Positions 1-8,017 of a stretch of DNA of 64,000 nt are shown here, piece by piece; positions within the stretch are counted from its first letter, which is position 1, and each line of letters starts with the position of its first letter. Both the position numbers and the translations under genes were made by a program. The notes under the pieces were generated by a model. It had not been told where the DNA came from. It did not search any database and was given only the letters and a program-made list of their open reading frames with translations. This stretch comes from CAYQOX01 sp964419335 (GTDB lineage Bacteria; Hinthialibacterota; Hinthialibacteria; Hinthialibacterales; Hinthialibacteraceae), in assembly GCA_964419335.1 (NCBI GenBank), contig CAYQOX010000026.1:1-64000 (forward strand), written 5' to 3'.

Positions 1-1
1 A

Positions 2-427
2 ACCCCAACTCCAAGCCCCATCCCCCGCGATGAACTCATCCCCTTGGAACAACTGGCAAAATCCACCCCCGCCCCTACACCGAAATCGGCCTCGCCCACC
101 GAATATAAAATGTCGATCGAAACCGGCGACACCAACGTCGACTTCAGTAGCTACGCAACCGTTCTCGCCAACTACCTGAAACGGAATTGGCGTCCTCCTA
201 CCGTGCGCCGCCCAGAACACAAAGAATATGTCACCCTCGTTTCCTTCACCGTTCATCGGGATGGCCTCATCTCCGATGTCGTTATCGAAGAATCCTCTGG
301 CTGGAAACTTCTGGATCAAACCGTCTTGGAAGCAATTCAACGTACCAACGGGACCCAAAAACTCCCCGCGAACTTTACCAAGAACAGTATTCGTGTACGC
401 TTTCCCTTCATTCTTCCCCTGAATTAA
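2..427 (+). CDS. TonB/TolA-like C-terminal domain protein (5' truncated by window)
   Basis: The frame is open to the first complete codon of the window, so the N-terminus, and with it any membrane anchor, lies outside; 141 codons remain. The visible part starts Pro-rich (TPTPSPIP), runs through a Ser/Thr/Pro linker and ends in a TonB/TolA-type C-terminal domain: YLKRNWRPP, then VSFTVHRDGLISDVVIEES, then LDQTVLEAIQRT. Domains of this type reach across the periplasm to outer-membrane partners. Because tolB and pal follow on the same strand, starting 63 nt downstream, I infer it fills the TolA role, linking an inner-membrane TolQR motor to TolB and Pal. A TonB acting on receptors is the alternative. 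A TTG at 44 is a possible internal start but has no visible ribosome binding site. Confidence 0.75.
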   Translation, partial: TPTPSPIPRDELIPLEQLAKSTPAPTPKSASPTEYKMSIETGDTNVDFSSYATVLANYLKRNWRPPTVRRPEHKEYVTLVSFTVHRDGLISDVVIEESSGWKLLDQTVLEAIQRTNGTQKLPANFTKNSIRVRFPFILPLN

Positions 428-490
428 GGGATCGAATAATATGAACGAGAAAGTAAAAGAATGCATTCCCTATCGTTGAGGAAAAAATCT

Positions 491-1921
491 ATGAAAACCA
501 CGCTCTTCTCCACATGGCTCACCTTGCTCATGGTCACACTCACCCCGCTCACTTGGTCACAACAAGTTATCCAGGAAGGCCCCGAAGTTGTCGCCCAACT
601 CGGAAAACCACCCCTCCTGGTCCTCAAACCTACCGCCCAATCGTCTTTCCGTCAGCAAGAAAACGTCATCCAAGAACTCTACGACCTCCTTCTCTTCGAT
701 CTACGTTTCTCCGACGCTTTTACCGTTTACGAAGAAACCCCCCAAGCCGCTTACCTCAATCGCCAAGATAGGGATTCCAACTCTTTCGACTATGACCAGT
801 GGAGCGATCTCAAATTCCAAGATCGCTCCCTCGATTACGTGGTAAAAACAGAACTCATCCCCCGCGATGAAGATCAATTTCAACTCAATCTACGTGTCTA
901 CGATCTCGTACAAAAAGAACGCCCTATCGGACGCGCCTTTGGCGCCGAACCCCACCCCCCCTTCTCCAGAGAGTTGCTGCGCCGCGCCGGACATCGGGCT
1001 ACCGCGCTTATCATCAGCACCCTGAGCGACATTGAACCGATCACCGAAACCCGCCTCTGCTTCGTCAATCACAATAAATCCAAACGCACCAAAGAACTAT
1101 ATTTGATCGACTACGATGGCTGGTCAGATAGCCTCGTCCAAATCACCACCTTTAACTCCGTCACCATTTTCCCCGATTGGTCGCCCGACGGCAAAAAAAT
1201 CGCCTACGTTTCCTATAAAAATAACAATTGGCCGGACTGCTATATCCAAAATCTCTCCAACGGCGAAATTCATACCCTCGCCCGCTTCAAAGGTACCAAT
1301 ACCACCCCCCGCTGGTTTCCAGACAACCAACACCTGGCCATTTCCCTGTCCGCCGAAGGCAATTCCGAAATCTATAAAATTCAAGAGGATGGAAAAAATC
1401 CTGTACGTCTGACTCATCACTCGGCGATCGAACAAGCCCCCGATGTCTCTCCCGACGGCGATACACTCGTCTTCACCTCCGATCGTACCGGAGATCGCCC
1501 CCAAATCTATACGATGGACCTCGAGGGTGGCAACGAACGTCGTATTTCCTACGTCGAAAATGGCCGCCGTAAATGCGATACCCCCATGTGGTCTCCGAGA
1601 AAAATCTCTCGCCCCAAACAAGAACGTGAAGATTACCGCATCGCCTTTTGCGGCTTCTTTGACTCCTTAACCTCGGACATCTATACCTGCTGGCCTGATG
1701 GCTCCGATTTAGAACGACTTACCGACGAAGCGGGAGAAAACCAAAACCCCACTTGGTCGCCTAATGGAAAATACATCGCCTTTTCTTCCAATCGGCTAGG
1801 CAAATCGGAAATCTTTATTATGCCCAGTGACCCTAATAAAACCTTGTATAATGGCAAACGCTTCTACCGTGTGACCCATTTATCAGGCGAAAATCTTTCA
1901 CCCGCCTGGTCTCCTAATTAA
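491..1921 (+). CDS. tolB: Tol-Pal system protein TolB
   Basis: Periplasmic beta-propeller protein that binds Pal and helps keep the outer membrane attached during division. The start at 491 is chosen because TTGAGG (476-481) lies 9 nt upstream and the product then begins with a clean signal peptide (MKTTLFSTWLTLLMVTLTPL, likely cleavage after TWS). An in-frame ATG at 461 would add ten residues. After an N-terminal TolB_N-type region come six PD40/WD40-like blades with the usual signature: FPDWSPDGKKIAYVS, PRWFPDNQHLAIS, APDVSPDGDTLVFTSDRTG, PMWSP, NPTWSPNGKYIAFSSNRLG and a terminal SPAWSPN. At 476 residues it is slightly longer than typical TolB (about 430). It sits between the TolA-like gene and two OmpA-domain genes, the expected tol-pal order. 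Confidence 0.92.
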   Translation: MKTTLFSTWLTLLMVTLTPLTWSQQVIQEGPEVVAQLGKPPLLVLKPTAQSSFRQQENVIQELYDLLLFDLRFSDAFTVYEETPQAAYLNRQDRDSNSFDYDQWSDLKFQDRSLDYVVKTELIPRDEDQFQLNLRVYDLVQKERPIGRAFGAEPHPPFSRELLRRAGHRATALIISTLSDIEPITETRLCFVNHNKSKRTKELYLIDYDGWSDSLVQITTFNSVTIFPDWSPDGKKIAYVSYKNNNWPDCYIQNLSNGEIHTLARFKGTNTTPRWFPDNQHLAISLSAEGNSEIYKIQEDGKNPVRLTHHSAIEQAPDVSPDGDTLVFTSDRTGDRPQIYTMDLEGGNERRISYVENGRRKCDTPMWSPRKISRPKQEREDYRIAFCGFFDSLTSDIYTCWPDGSDLERLTDEAGENQNPTWSPNGKYIAFSSNRLGKSEIFIMPSDPNKTLYNGKRFYRVTHLSGENLSPAWSPN

Positions 1922-2064
1922 ATTAATCGGAAAAATTTCAATTTTGCGCTTATCTTTCTTGCAATCCAGGCGTAGATGAGGTAAATTATTCTAAATTTGA
2001 ATCGTAACTATACGGCCCTTTGATGTCTATCTTATTTACTTTGAACGTTTTACAACGATTCATC

Positions 2065-2748
2065 ATGAACCATTTAGTTTTTCGATACCACGCTTCTCAA
2101 AGCACCCATTCTGCGAGAATCAAGCAAACCTTAATTCTCCTTTTTGCCATAGTTATAACCCTACAGGCTGTAGAATTCCCCTCATGGGCGGATGACCGGT
2201 TTCTTCTTCGCAATACTGACCATGCGGAATATACCCATCCCTCGATGTTTACCAAATTCCGCCCCCGCGAAGAAAAGGAAAAGAGTCCCTTGATTGCCAA
2301 AGCAACCGCAAGAAAAAGTGGGATGCCCTCTCTCGAAGAAAAAAAACACTTTCCCAGTAAACCCATCCCCCTCAATGAATTAGATGGGAACCTGGTTCAA
2401 CGGGTCTTTTTTGACTATAAAAAGTCTGTTTTAAAAACAAAAGCAAAAAAAGAGATTCAAATCAATTGCCACTGGTTGAAGAAACATCAAGAATATGACA
2501 TTCTAATAGAAGGGCATTGCGACGAACGCGGTTCCAATGAATATAATCTTGCCCTGGGTGAACGCCGTGCGGCCGCGGTTCGCGATTTTATGATCGATCT
2601 GGGTATTTCTTCCAACCGAGTTGCGATGAAAAGTTGGGGCGAAGAAAAACCTCTTGACTCGCGTGCTACCGAAGAGGCTTATGCTCTTAACCGGAGAGTT
2701 GAATTTTATGCCATCCCCCTAAAAGAGGATGAATCCCCGAGCGATTAA
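2065..2748 (+). CDS. Secreted OmpA/Pal-domain protein, no lipobox
   Basis: A 227-residue protein whose C-terminal half is an OmpA-like peptidoglycan-binding domain: VFFDYKKSVLKTKAKKEI, GHCDERGSNEYNLALGERR and MKSWGEEKP. The N-terminus has a hydrophobic stretch (KQTLILLFAIVITLQAV) followed by a plausible signal peptidase I site (SWA/DD). There is no lipobox cysteine, so unlike the next gene it should be a soluble periplasmic or wall-bound protein. The start is uncertain: ATG 2065 gives a compact signal peptide, while TTG 2020 or ATG 2023 would add about 14-15 residues; none has a strong Shine-Dalgarno sequence. It lies between tolB and pal and may be a paralogue of Pal. Its Asp and Arg peptidoglycan-contact motifs are intact, so it is probably functional. 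Confidence 0.85.
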   Translation: MNHLVFRYHASQSTHSARIKQTLILLFAIVITLQAVEFPSWADDRFLLRNTDHAEYTHPSMFTKFRPREEKEKSPLIAKATARKSGMPSLEEKKHFPSKPIPLNELDGNLVQRVFFDYKKSVLKTKAKKEIQINCHWLKKHQEYDILIEGHCDERGSNEYNLALGERRAAAVRDFMIDLGISSNRVAMKSWGEEKPLDSRATEEAYALNRRVEFYAIPLKEDESPSD

Positions 2749-2824
2749 ACGGGAAACTCTTCATTTTTAAAATTATAAAAAGCATATCAAGCTGAAATCA
2801 TAATGAACTGGGAGGTTCAACTAG

Positions 2825-3406
2825 ATGTCCAAAATTAAAACCACTTTCTTGAGCGCGATCATGGTATTGGTAATTGCCGGGTTAATGGTCGGTTGCGCGA
2901 CCCAAGAGTCTAGCTCACCTACGGCTTATGCTCTTGCCCAAAAAGGTTCCTTCGAACCCGCTCCCACGGATGGTGATGACAATGGGGGGCCCCAAGATCG
3001 AGACACCGATCTCTACGGCCAACCCCTTCCACCCAACGAATGGCCGGGTATCGAAGATTATCCCGAAATGTGCGACATGATCCACTTCGATTACGACAAA
3101 TCTGAAATCAAGGACGAATGGGAAGAATGCCTTACCGCGATCGCTGATTATCTCAAAGCCAATCCTGATTTCAAACTGATTGTCGAAGGTCACTGTGATG
3201 AGCGCGGCACCCAGGAATATAACATCGCCTTGGGCGAACGCCGAGCCTCGTCATGCGCGGACCACCTCATCAGCCAGGGACTCTCTGCCGATCGCATTAC
3301 CACCCGCTCCTGGGGCGAAGAACGGCCCTTAGTCGATGAATCCAACGAAGAGGCTTGGGCACAAAACCGCCGGGCTGAGTTCTACGGAATGAAAAGAGAA
3401 CGTTAA
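2825..3406 (+). CDS. pal: Peptidoglycan-associated lipoprotein Pal
   Basis: Outer-membrane lipoprotein that binds peptidoglycan and TolB. The start has a strong GGAGG (2811-2815) 9 nt upstream. Residues 1-24 form a lipoprotein signal ending in LMVGC, with Cys24 as the lipidated residue. A short Asp/Pro-rich linker follows, then an OmpA/Pal domain (IHFDYDKSEIKDEWEECL, EGHCDERGTQEYNIALGER, TTRSWGEERPLV) reaching the C-terminus. Length (193 residues) is usual for Pal. It is the last gene of the tol-pal block and is followed within 30 nt by an intrinsic terminator. The domain resembles the preceding secreted OmpA-domain protein closely enough to suggest duplication. Confidence 0.93.
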   Translation: MSKIKTTFLSAIMVLVIAGLMVGCATQESSSPTAYALAQKGSFEPAPTDGDDNGGPQDRDTDLYGQPLPPNEWPGIEDYPEMCDMIHFDYDKSEIKDEWEECLTAIADYLKANPDFKLIVEGHCDERGTQEYNIALGERRASSCADHLISQGLSADRITTRSWGEERPLVDESNEEAWAQNRRAEFYGMKRER

Positions 3407-3435
3407 GCCTTTGAATAATCGCTTGACCTTAAGGT

Positions 3436-3487
3436 AAAAAAAGGGGGTATATCCCTACAGAATTGTGGTAGAAACCCCCTTTTTATA
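3436..3487 (+). terminator. Intrinsic terminator after pal
   Basis: The arms AAAAAGGGGGT and ACCCCCTTTTT can pair (11 bp) around a loop of about 25 nt, ending in a T run on the + strand. The A run on the other side means it could also stop minus-strand transcripts. It lies about 30 nt after the pal stop codon. Confidence 0.75.
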
Positions 3488-3517
3488 ATCTTAATGGATT
3501 ATTGCATTCGATTGACA

Positions 3518-3543
3518 GCCATGCTTTTCCTCTAAAGCATGGC
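3518..3543. terminator. Perfect 10-bp hairpin between convergent genes
   Basis: GCCATGCTTT and AAAGCATGGC pair perfectly around a 6-nt loop. The hairpin abuts the stop codon (3545-3547) of the minus-strand glycosyltransferase. It lacks a strong T run on either strand, so it may be a terminator or a 3'-end stabilising structure. Confidence 0.4.
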
Positions 3544-3544
3544 C

Positions 3545-4663
3545 TTATTTACATCGCTCGTACAACTCCTCAAATTGCTTCGCCATTCGTTCCGCCGAGA
3601 AAGCCTCCAATACCCGCTCTCTCGCCTTCTCTCCCAAACGCCTGCGCTCTTCCTCGCAAGCCAGGACTCTTTTAATCTGCTGCGTCAATCCCGCCAAATC
3701 CCCGGGCTCGAATAGCAACCCCGATCTCTCCGCTTCGACTATCTCAGGAATCCCCCCTGTCCTTGCCGCCACGATCGGCAATCCCGCATCCATCGCCTCT
3801 AATAGCGATACCGGCTCACCCTCCACATCGGAAGGCAGACAAAAGACATCCATCCCACGATAAAACCGCCGGGCATCATTCCGATAACCAGCAAAGCCTA
3901 TCTGGTCTGCAATCCCGAGTTGCTCAGCCATTTCCTTACACGCTTGCTCACGCTCTCCCTGCCCCACGAAAAGCCCCCTCACATTAGGATGCTTTTCCGC
4001 CACTTTCGCCATAGCCTGAAGCATGAGATCATGCCGTTTCGCAGGACGAAATTGCGCGATCATTCCAATCACCACATCCTCTCCACGAAAACCGAATTCC
4101 TCGCGCACATCCCGCCGGTCCTGCTCAATCGATTCCAATGGACTCGTTTCAATCCCGTTATGCACCAGGGCTAGCTTCTTCTCCGGCAGCCCCATCAAAT
4201 CGACCACGTTGTCATAGCCCAACCGCGAATTAATCACATACAGCGTATCCAAAAAGTGGGTCCAACCCTCAATCAGCGCGTAGAAACGCCCATAACCTTC
4301 CACGGTATACACCGTACTTATCCCGGCAAGCAATCGAATTCGTGGAAAAAATAATCGGGTCATGCGTCCTAATACATTAGAATGTATCAACAGGCTCTGA
4401 ATCACATCCGGCTTCCATTGACGTACAAACCGCCACCAATCATACAGGCCCTTCCACTTGGCCCCTTCACGCATGCCCAAGTTAATCCCCTCTACCCCCA
4501 TCTCCTTCGCCGCTCGGTTCAAATCCCCGGGTCCAAACATCGTGACCAACGCCACCTCAAAGCGGGTGCGGTCCACATGACGCAATAACGAGAGAAGGAT
4601 CTGTTCCGTACCACAGATTTCTGAATCCGAGGTCAGCATTAACACCCGTCGTTTGTCCCGCAC
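3545..4663 (-). CDS. GT4-family glycosyltransferase
   Basis: Cytoplasmic GT-B glycosyltransferase of 372 residues that would transfer a sugar from a nucleotide-sugar donor. The N-terminal half has the acceptor-side fold (RRVLMLTSDSEICGTEQIL with the Gly-rich loop). The C-terminal half has the donor-binding signature: VIGMIAQFRPAKRHDLMLQA, then VFCLPSDVEGEPVSLLEAMD and AGLPIVAARTGGIPEIVE, containing the E-x7-E pair of GT4 enzymes. The start codon is GTG. The gene is last in a tightly spaced minus-strand row, 15 nt after the solute-binding protein gene. Substrate cannot be predicted; surface polysaccharide synthesis is a reasonable guess because no other sugar genes adjoin it. Confidence 0.9.
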   Translation of the reverse strand: MRDKRRVLMLTSDSEICGTEQILLSLLRHVDRTRFEVALVTMFGPGDLNRAAKEMGVEGINLGMREGAKWKGLYDWWRFVRQWKPDVIQSLLIHSNVLGRMTRLFFPRIRLLAGISTVYTVEGYGRFYALIEGWTHFLDTLYVINSRLGYDNVVDLMGLPEKKLALVHNGIETSPLESIEQDRRDVREEFGFRGEDVVIGMIAQFRPAKRHDLMLQAMAKVAEKHPNVRGLFVGQGEREQACKEMAEQLGIADQIGFAGYRNDARRFYRGMDVFCLPSDVEGEPVSLLEAMDAGLPIVAARTGGIPEIVEAERSGLLFEPGDLAGLTQQIKRVLACEEERRRLGEKARERVLEAFSAERMAKQFEELYERCK

Positions 4664-4678
4664 GATGCCAGCCCCGAT

Positions 4679-6451
4679 CTAGGAAGCACTTACGTGCTTC
4701 CCTTCTCCGCTTTCCACTTGAGGGATCTCCAACCACACTTCGTCCAGCATGGGTAACTCTTGGGGATTAAGGTAGTTATTCCGCACATAGGGCTGAACCA
4801 AGCGGTATCGGTTGGTGTTATAGAGAAACAACCACGGCGCTTCTTCCACGACAATGTTCTCCGCTTGCCGGTATAACTCGAATCGCTTATCCCGGTCCTG
4901 CTCCCGTAAAGAGGCAATATAAAGACGGTCAAATTCTTCATGCTCGAAACGCGAATAATTGGGGCCATTGGGCGGAAAGTTTTTACTCCACATCAGCGTC
5001 AAAAAGTTCTCCGGATCGGGATAATCCGCAATCCACCCCAAACGAAAGAAGCTCGCCTTATTGTCGTCGATATTCTGTAAATGCTGACTCCACTCCACCA
5101 ACTGTAAGCGCACCTTCAAACCAAACCCATTCAACTGCTGCTGGATCGCTTCGGCAATCAACTCGTTCATCGTACCGCCGCTGTTCAACTCCAGCTCTAT
5201 TTGCCCCAGTCCTTCACCGTTGGGATACCCCGCTTCGGCCAACAACGCTTGCGCCTTCTCCGGGTCATAGGAATACCCTTCTACATCACTTTCATACCCA
5301 GGAATTCCCGGCGGCACCAATCCTTTCGCCGGCACCCCGCGTCCATTCAACACATATTGAATGATACTCTCCCGATCGATCGCGTAATTGATCGCTTGCC
5401 GTAAAGCTTTGTTATCCTTAAAAGGCTCTTTCGACAAATTAAAGCCATAATATTGCGTAACATAGAGTAATTCATTTTGTAGAATATACTTTTGATAATT
5501 GGGTCGCAAATGACCATTCTCATCCATCACCTTGGTCCATAAATCTTGATGGATTTCCTTGATCTCATCCAAATTTCCCACATCGAATTCCAAAAATTCA
5601 ACCTTGAAATCCGCCAACAGCGAAACGATCTGCCCATCCAAATACGGCAGCCGTACACCATCTTGATCTTTTTTCCAATAGTGCGGATTACGCACCATCA
5701 AGATTTCCTGATTCGGCTTCCAATGCACAAAGTCAAACGCCCCGGTCCCCACCGGATTCCTGAAATAGTCTTTGTCGTAATGTTCCACCGCCTCATGAGG
5801 CACCACAAAAGCATACGACATCGCCAATCGATTGATAAAAGGCGCGAATGGCTCCTTCAATTGAATTTGAAACGTATAATCATCAAGGACCTTAAAACCG
5901 GACACCTCATCCGCTTCTCCGTTCACATACGCCCCGACTCCCACCACATCATCTTTAAAGATCCAATCCCCGGTCGACAAGGTCTCCTGGTTCACCACCC
6001 GCGTGAAGGAATATTTCACATCCTCCGCGGTCATCTCCCGGCCTTTTCCATCCGGAAAACAAGGGTCATCATGGAATCTCACCCCTTCCCGCAACTGGAA
6101 CGTATAAACCTTCCCATCATCAGACACCTCCCACGAGCTCGCCAAACCAGGCTGGATCTTCATATTATGATCAAACTCGACTAAGGCATTATAAATCTGC
6201 TTTGCCACCGCATGCGCCGAACTTTCTCCCGTACGCACAGGGTCCAAACTCCTTGGGTCAGCCGATTCATTCCTTCTGTAAATCCCGCCCAAAGTTACTC
6301 CCGATGGCGTCACCTCTCCAACCCGAGAGGGATAATCCCCCTTGATCTGCAAGAGGGGTCCTGAGTTGTTAGAAAATGGTCCACCACAAGCCCCCACCAA
6401 CATAACCACGATGTAACTCAATGCCATGACTTTCCAATCGAACTTCATCAA
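4679..6451 (-). CDS. ABC transporter family 5 solute-binding lipoprotein (oligopeptide type)
   Basis: Extracytoplasmic binding protein of the OppA/DppA (SBP_bac_5) family, 590 residues. The first 22 residues are a lipoprotein signal ending in MLVGAC, with Cys22 lipidated. Family hallmarks follow: ESADPRSLDPVRTGES, IYNALVEFDHNMKIQPGLAS, WEVSDDGKVYTFQLREGVRF, later LRQAINYAIDRESIIQ and LGWIADYPDPENFLTLMW. It would deliver peptides, or another bulky ligand such as nickel or heme, to an ABC permease. No permease or ATPase genes are adjacent, so it is an orphan here. It sits 25 nt after the helicase-associated gene and 15 nt before the GT4 gene, implying co-transcription with unrelated functions. 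Confidence 0.93.
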   Translation of the reverse strand: MMKFDWKVMALSYIVVMLVGACGGPFSNNSGPLLQIKGDYPSRVGEVTPSGVTLGGIYRRNESADPRSLDPVRTGESSAHAVAKQIYNALVEFDHNMKIQPGLASSWEVSDDGKVYTFQLREGVRFHDDPCFPDGKGREMTAEDVKYSFTRVVNQETLSTGDWIFKDDVVGVGAYVNGEADEVSGFKVLDDYTFQIQLKEPFAPFINRLAMSYAFVVPHEAVEHYDKDYFRNPVGTGAFDFVHWKPNQEILMVRNPHYWKKDQDGVRLPYLDGQIVSLLADFKVEFLEFDVGNLDEIKEIHQDLWTKVMDENGHLRPNYQKYILQNELLYVTQYYGFNLSKEPFKDNKALRQAINYAIDRESIIQYVLNGRGVPAKGLVPPGIPGYESDVEGYSYDPEKAQALLAEAGYPNGEGLGQIELELNSGGTMNELIAEAIQQQLNGFGLKVRLQLVEWSQHLQNIDDNKASFFRLGWIADYPDPENFLTLMWSKNFPPNGPNYSRFEHEEFDRLYIASLREQDRDKRFELYRQAENIVVEEAPWLFLYNTNRYRLVQPYVRNNYLNPQELPMLDEVWLEIPQVESGEGKHVSAS

Positions 6452-6475
6452 TCCATTACCTCGCTATCCTGGATT

Positions 6476-8017
6476 TTATCTCTCATCCTCAATCAATTTA
6501 TGGCTGCTTGAAGGTTCATAACCATACTCCTGCAGCCGTTTCAACAATTCACGCGCATGAGATTCCGCCAAGGTGAAATGACGCCCAGAAAGCCTCTCTC
6601 TCACCATTTCTTTGACTTCCGGAATATGCAGAATTTCATTGGCGAGTTCCTCACTCACACATTCCATCAACACCGTGCGCGAAAACGTAATTTGCCCATA
6701 TTTACCACACCATTCCCCCACACTATACCGCACATTCTCGGGAATCTCCCCTTCGCATACGCTTTCCAAGAAAGGCAAAATTTCTTCCCGCGAAAAACCG
6801 GAACGCAGCGCTTCCACCACACTCTTTTGCGTAATCACAAACTCCGTCATTACATCCCGTTGCTTAAACTCCGCAATATAATCTAATTTCCATAATAGCC
6901 CATACCCCACATGCGGCGGAACCAATATCTGAAAACTCGGTTGCAAAATACATCCCGCATGAACGGCCTCCCCTTCTTCATAGGAACTATCAAAAAAGAG
7001 ATGCGCCCCTCTCGGTGTGAATCCAAAAACCGGCTCCTCCTCATACGTATCAAAAAAAACCAAACCGATGGCTTCCAGGGTTTCTAATTTCCTCTGCAAC
7101 GTTGCATACGTCGTGGGATGCAACGCGTCTTCTGCCCGTCCTTGACGTCGAAACTCTTGCTCCAACTCGTACAGCGAAAAAACCGGATACGAACTCGCTT
7201 CCCGAACCCTCTCCTCCATTGAATACAAGATCACCATGAGCTTTTGAAAATCAGCATCACTCAAAATCTTCTGATGAACCAAAAATTCCCACAATTCCTT
7301 CCGCATCTCGAATGGACTCTTGGCAAACCATTCCCCAGCAAACTTTGCGGTGGCATAGCGGTGATGACGAGACTGCTGCAACAACCCCCGGGCTGAACAA
7401 AACTCAAAAGCAAAATCAAACGCTTCCTCATTCGCTTCCATCCCCCCCAACCGTTCTTCCCATCGTTCGTACACCTTTTTATGAATCGTCCCCTTCTGGG
7501 TCATGCGCGCCCGGATTCTTCGCAACAAACTTAACAAATGATAGATCGATTCCAAATATCTCTCTCGTGGATGAATCTCCCCTTCCTCCACCCTTTTCAG
7601 TACCGTTAAGGGCTGACATTGCGAAAGAAACAAACTTCGCAATTGCCGCCGTAACTCCAAGGGTAAAATGAATCGCTCCTCATCCCGCGCATCCCGAAAC
7701 AACAATCCCCGAGCACACAACATATCAATATGCTCTTGCATCGGCACGTACATACACCATGAGCTTTGCACCGTGTCAGGAACAGAAATCTCGGAATCCG
7801 ACTCAGGAGTAAAGAAAATTAAAGCCCGGAGAAAACCACCGCACGAAGGGGGCAACTCCTCCAAGAGTCTCCCCAAAAATCGATGATCTCGATAACGCAC
7901 CGTGATCTCCCGCAAGATATTTCGCTTGGAAGGAGTCAATAAGGAAACACCAAATTCTTCCGCCAACCGCTGTAATTGTTCATGAGGTAAATTGGAAAGG
8001 AGATGAAATAAATTCAT
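6476..8017 (-). CDS. Helicase-associated protein with XPB/Ssl2-like C-terminal domain
   Basis: A 513-residue protein without helicase motifs. The last 170 residues carry the XPB/Ssl2-like Helicase_C_3 domain (ILQPSFQILVPPHVGYGLLW, ITQKSVVEALRSGFSREEIL, PFLESVCEGEIPENVRYSVG), preceded by a Leu/Glu-rich helical region. Its start overlaps the stop of the XPB helicase gene by 4 nt (ATGA), so translation is probably coupled and a physical partnership is likely. In known bacterial XPB loci a protein of this class is a frequent neighbour. The N-terminus (MNLFHLLSNLPHEQLQRLAE) resembles a small winged or HTH-like module, but that is only an impression. The role is presumably as a loading or regulatory partner in DNA repair; no direct evidence is visible. 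Confidence 0.8.
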   Translation of the reverse strand: MNLFHLLSNLPHEQLQRLAEEFGVSLLTPSKRNILREITVRYRDHRFLGRLLEELPPSCGGFLRALIFFTPESDSEISVPDTVQSSWCMYVPMQEHIDMLCARGLLFRDARDEERFILPLELRRQLRSLFLSQCQPLTVLKRVEEGEIHPRERYLESIYHLLSLLRRIRARMTQKGTIHKKVYERWEERLGGMEANEEAFDFAFEFCSARGLLQQSRHHRYATAKFAGEWFAKSPFEMRKELWEFLVHQKILSDADFQKLMVILYSMEERVREASSYPVFSLYELEQEFRRQGRAEDALHPTTYATLQRKLETLEAIGLVFFDTYEEEPVFGFTPRGAHLFFDSSYEEGEAVHAGCILQPSFQILVPPHVGYGLLWKLDYIAEFKQRDVMTEFVITQKSVVEALRSGFSREEILPFLESVCEGEIPENVRYSVGEWCGKYGQITFSRTVLMECVSEELANEILHIPEVKEMVRERLSGRHFTLAESHARELLKRLQEYGYEPSSSHKLIEDER

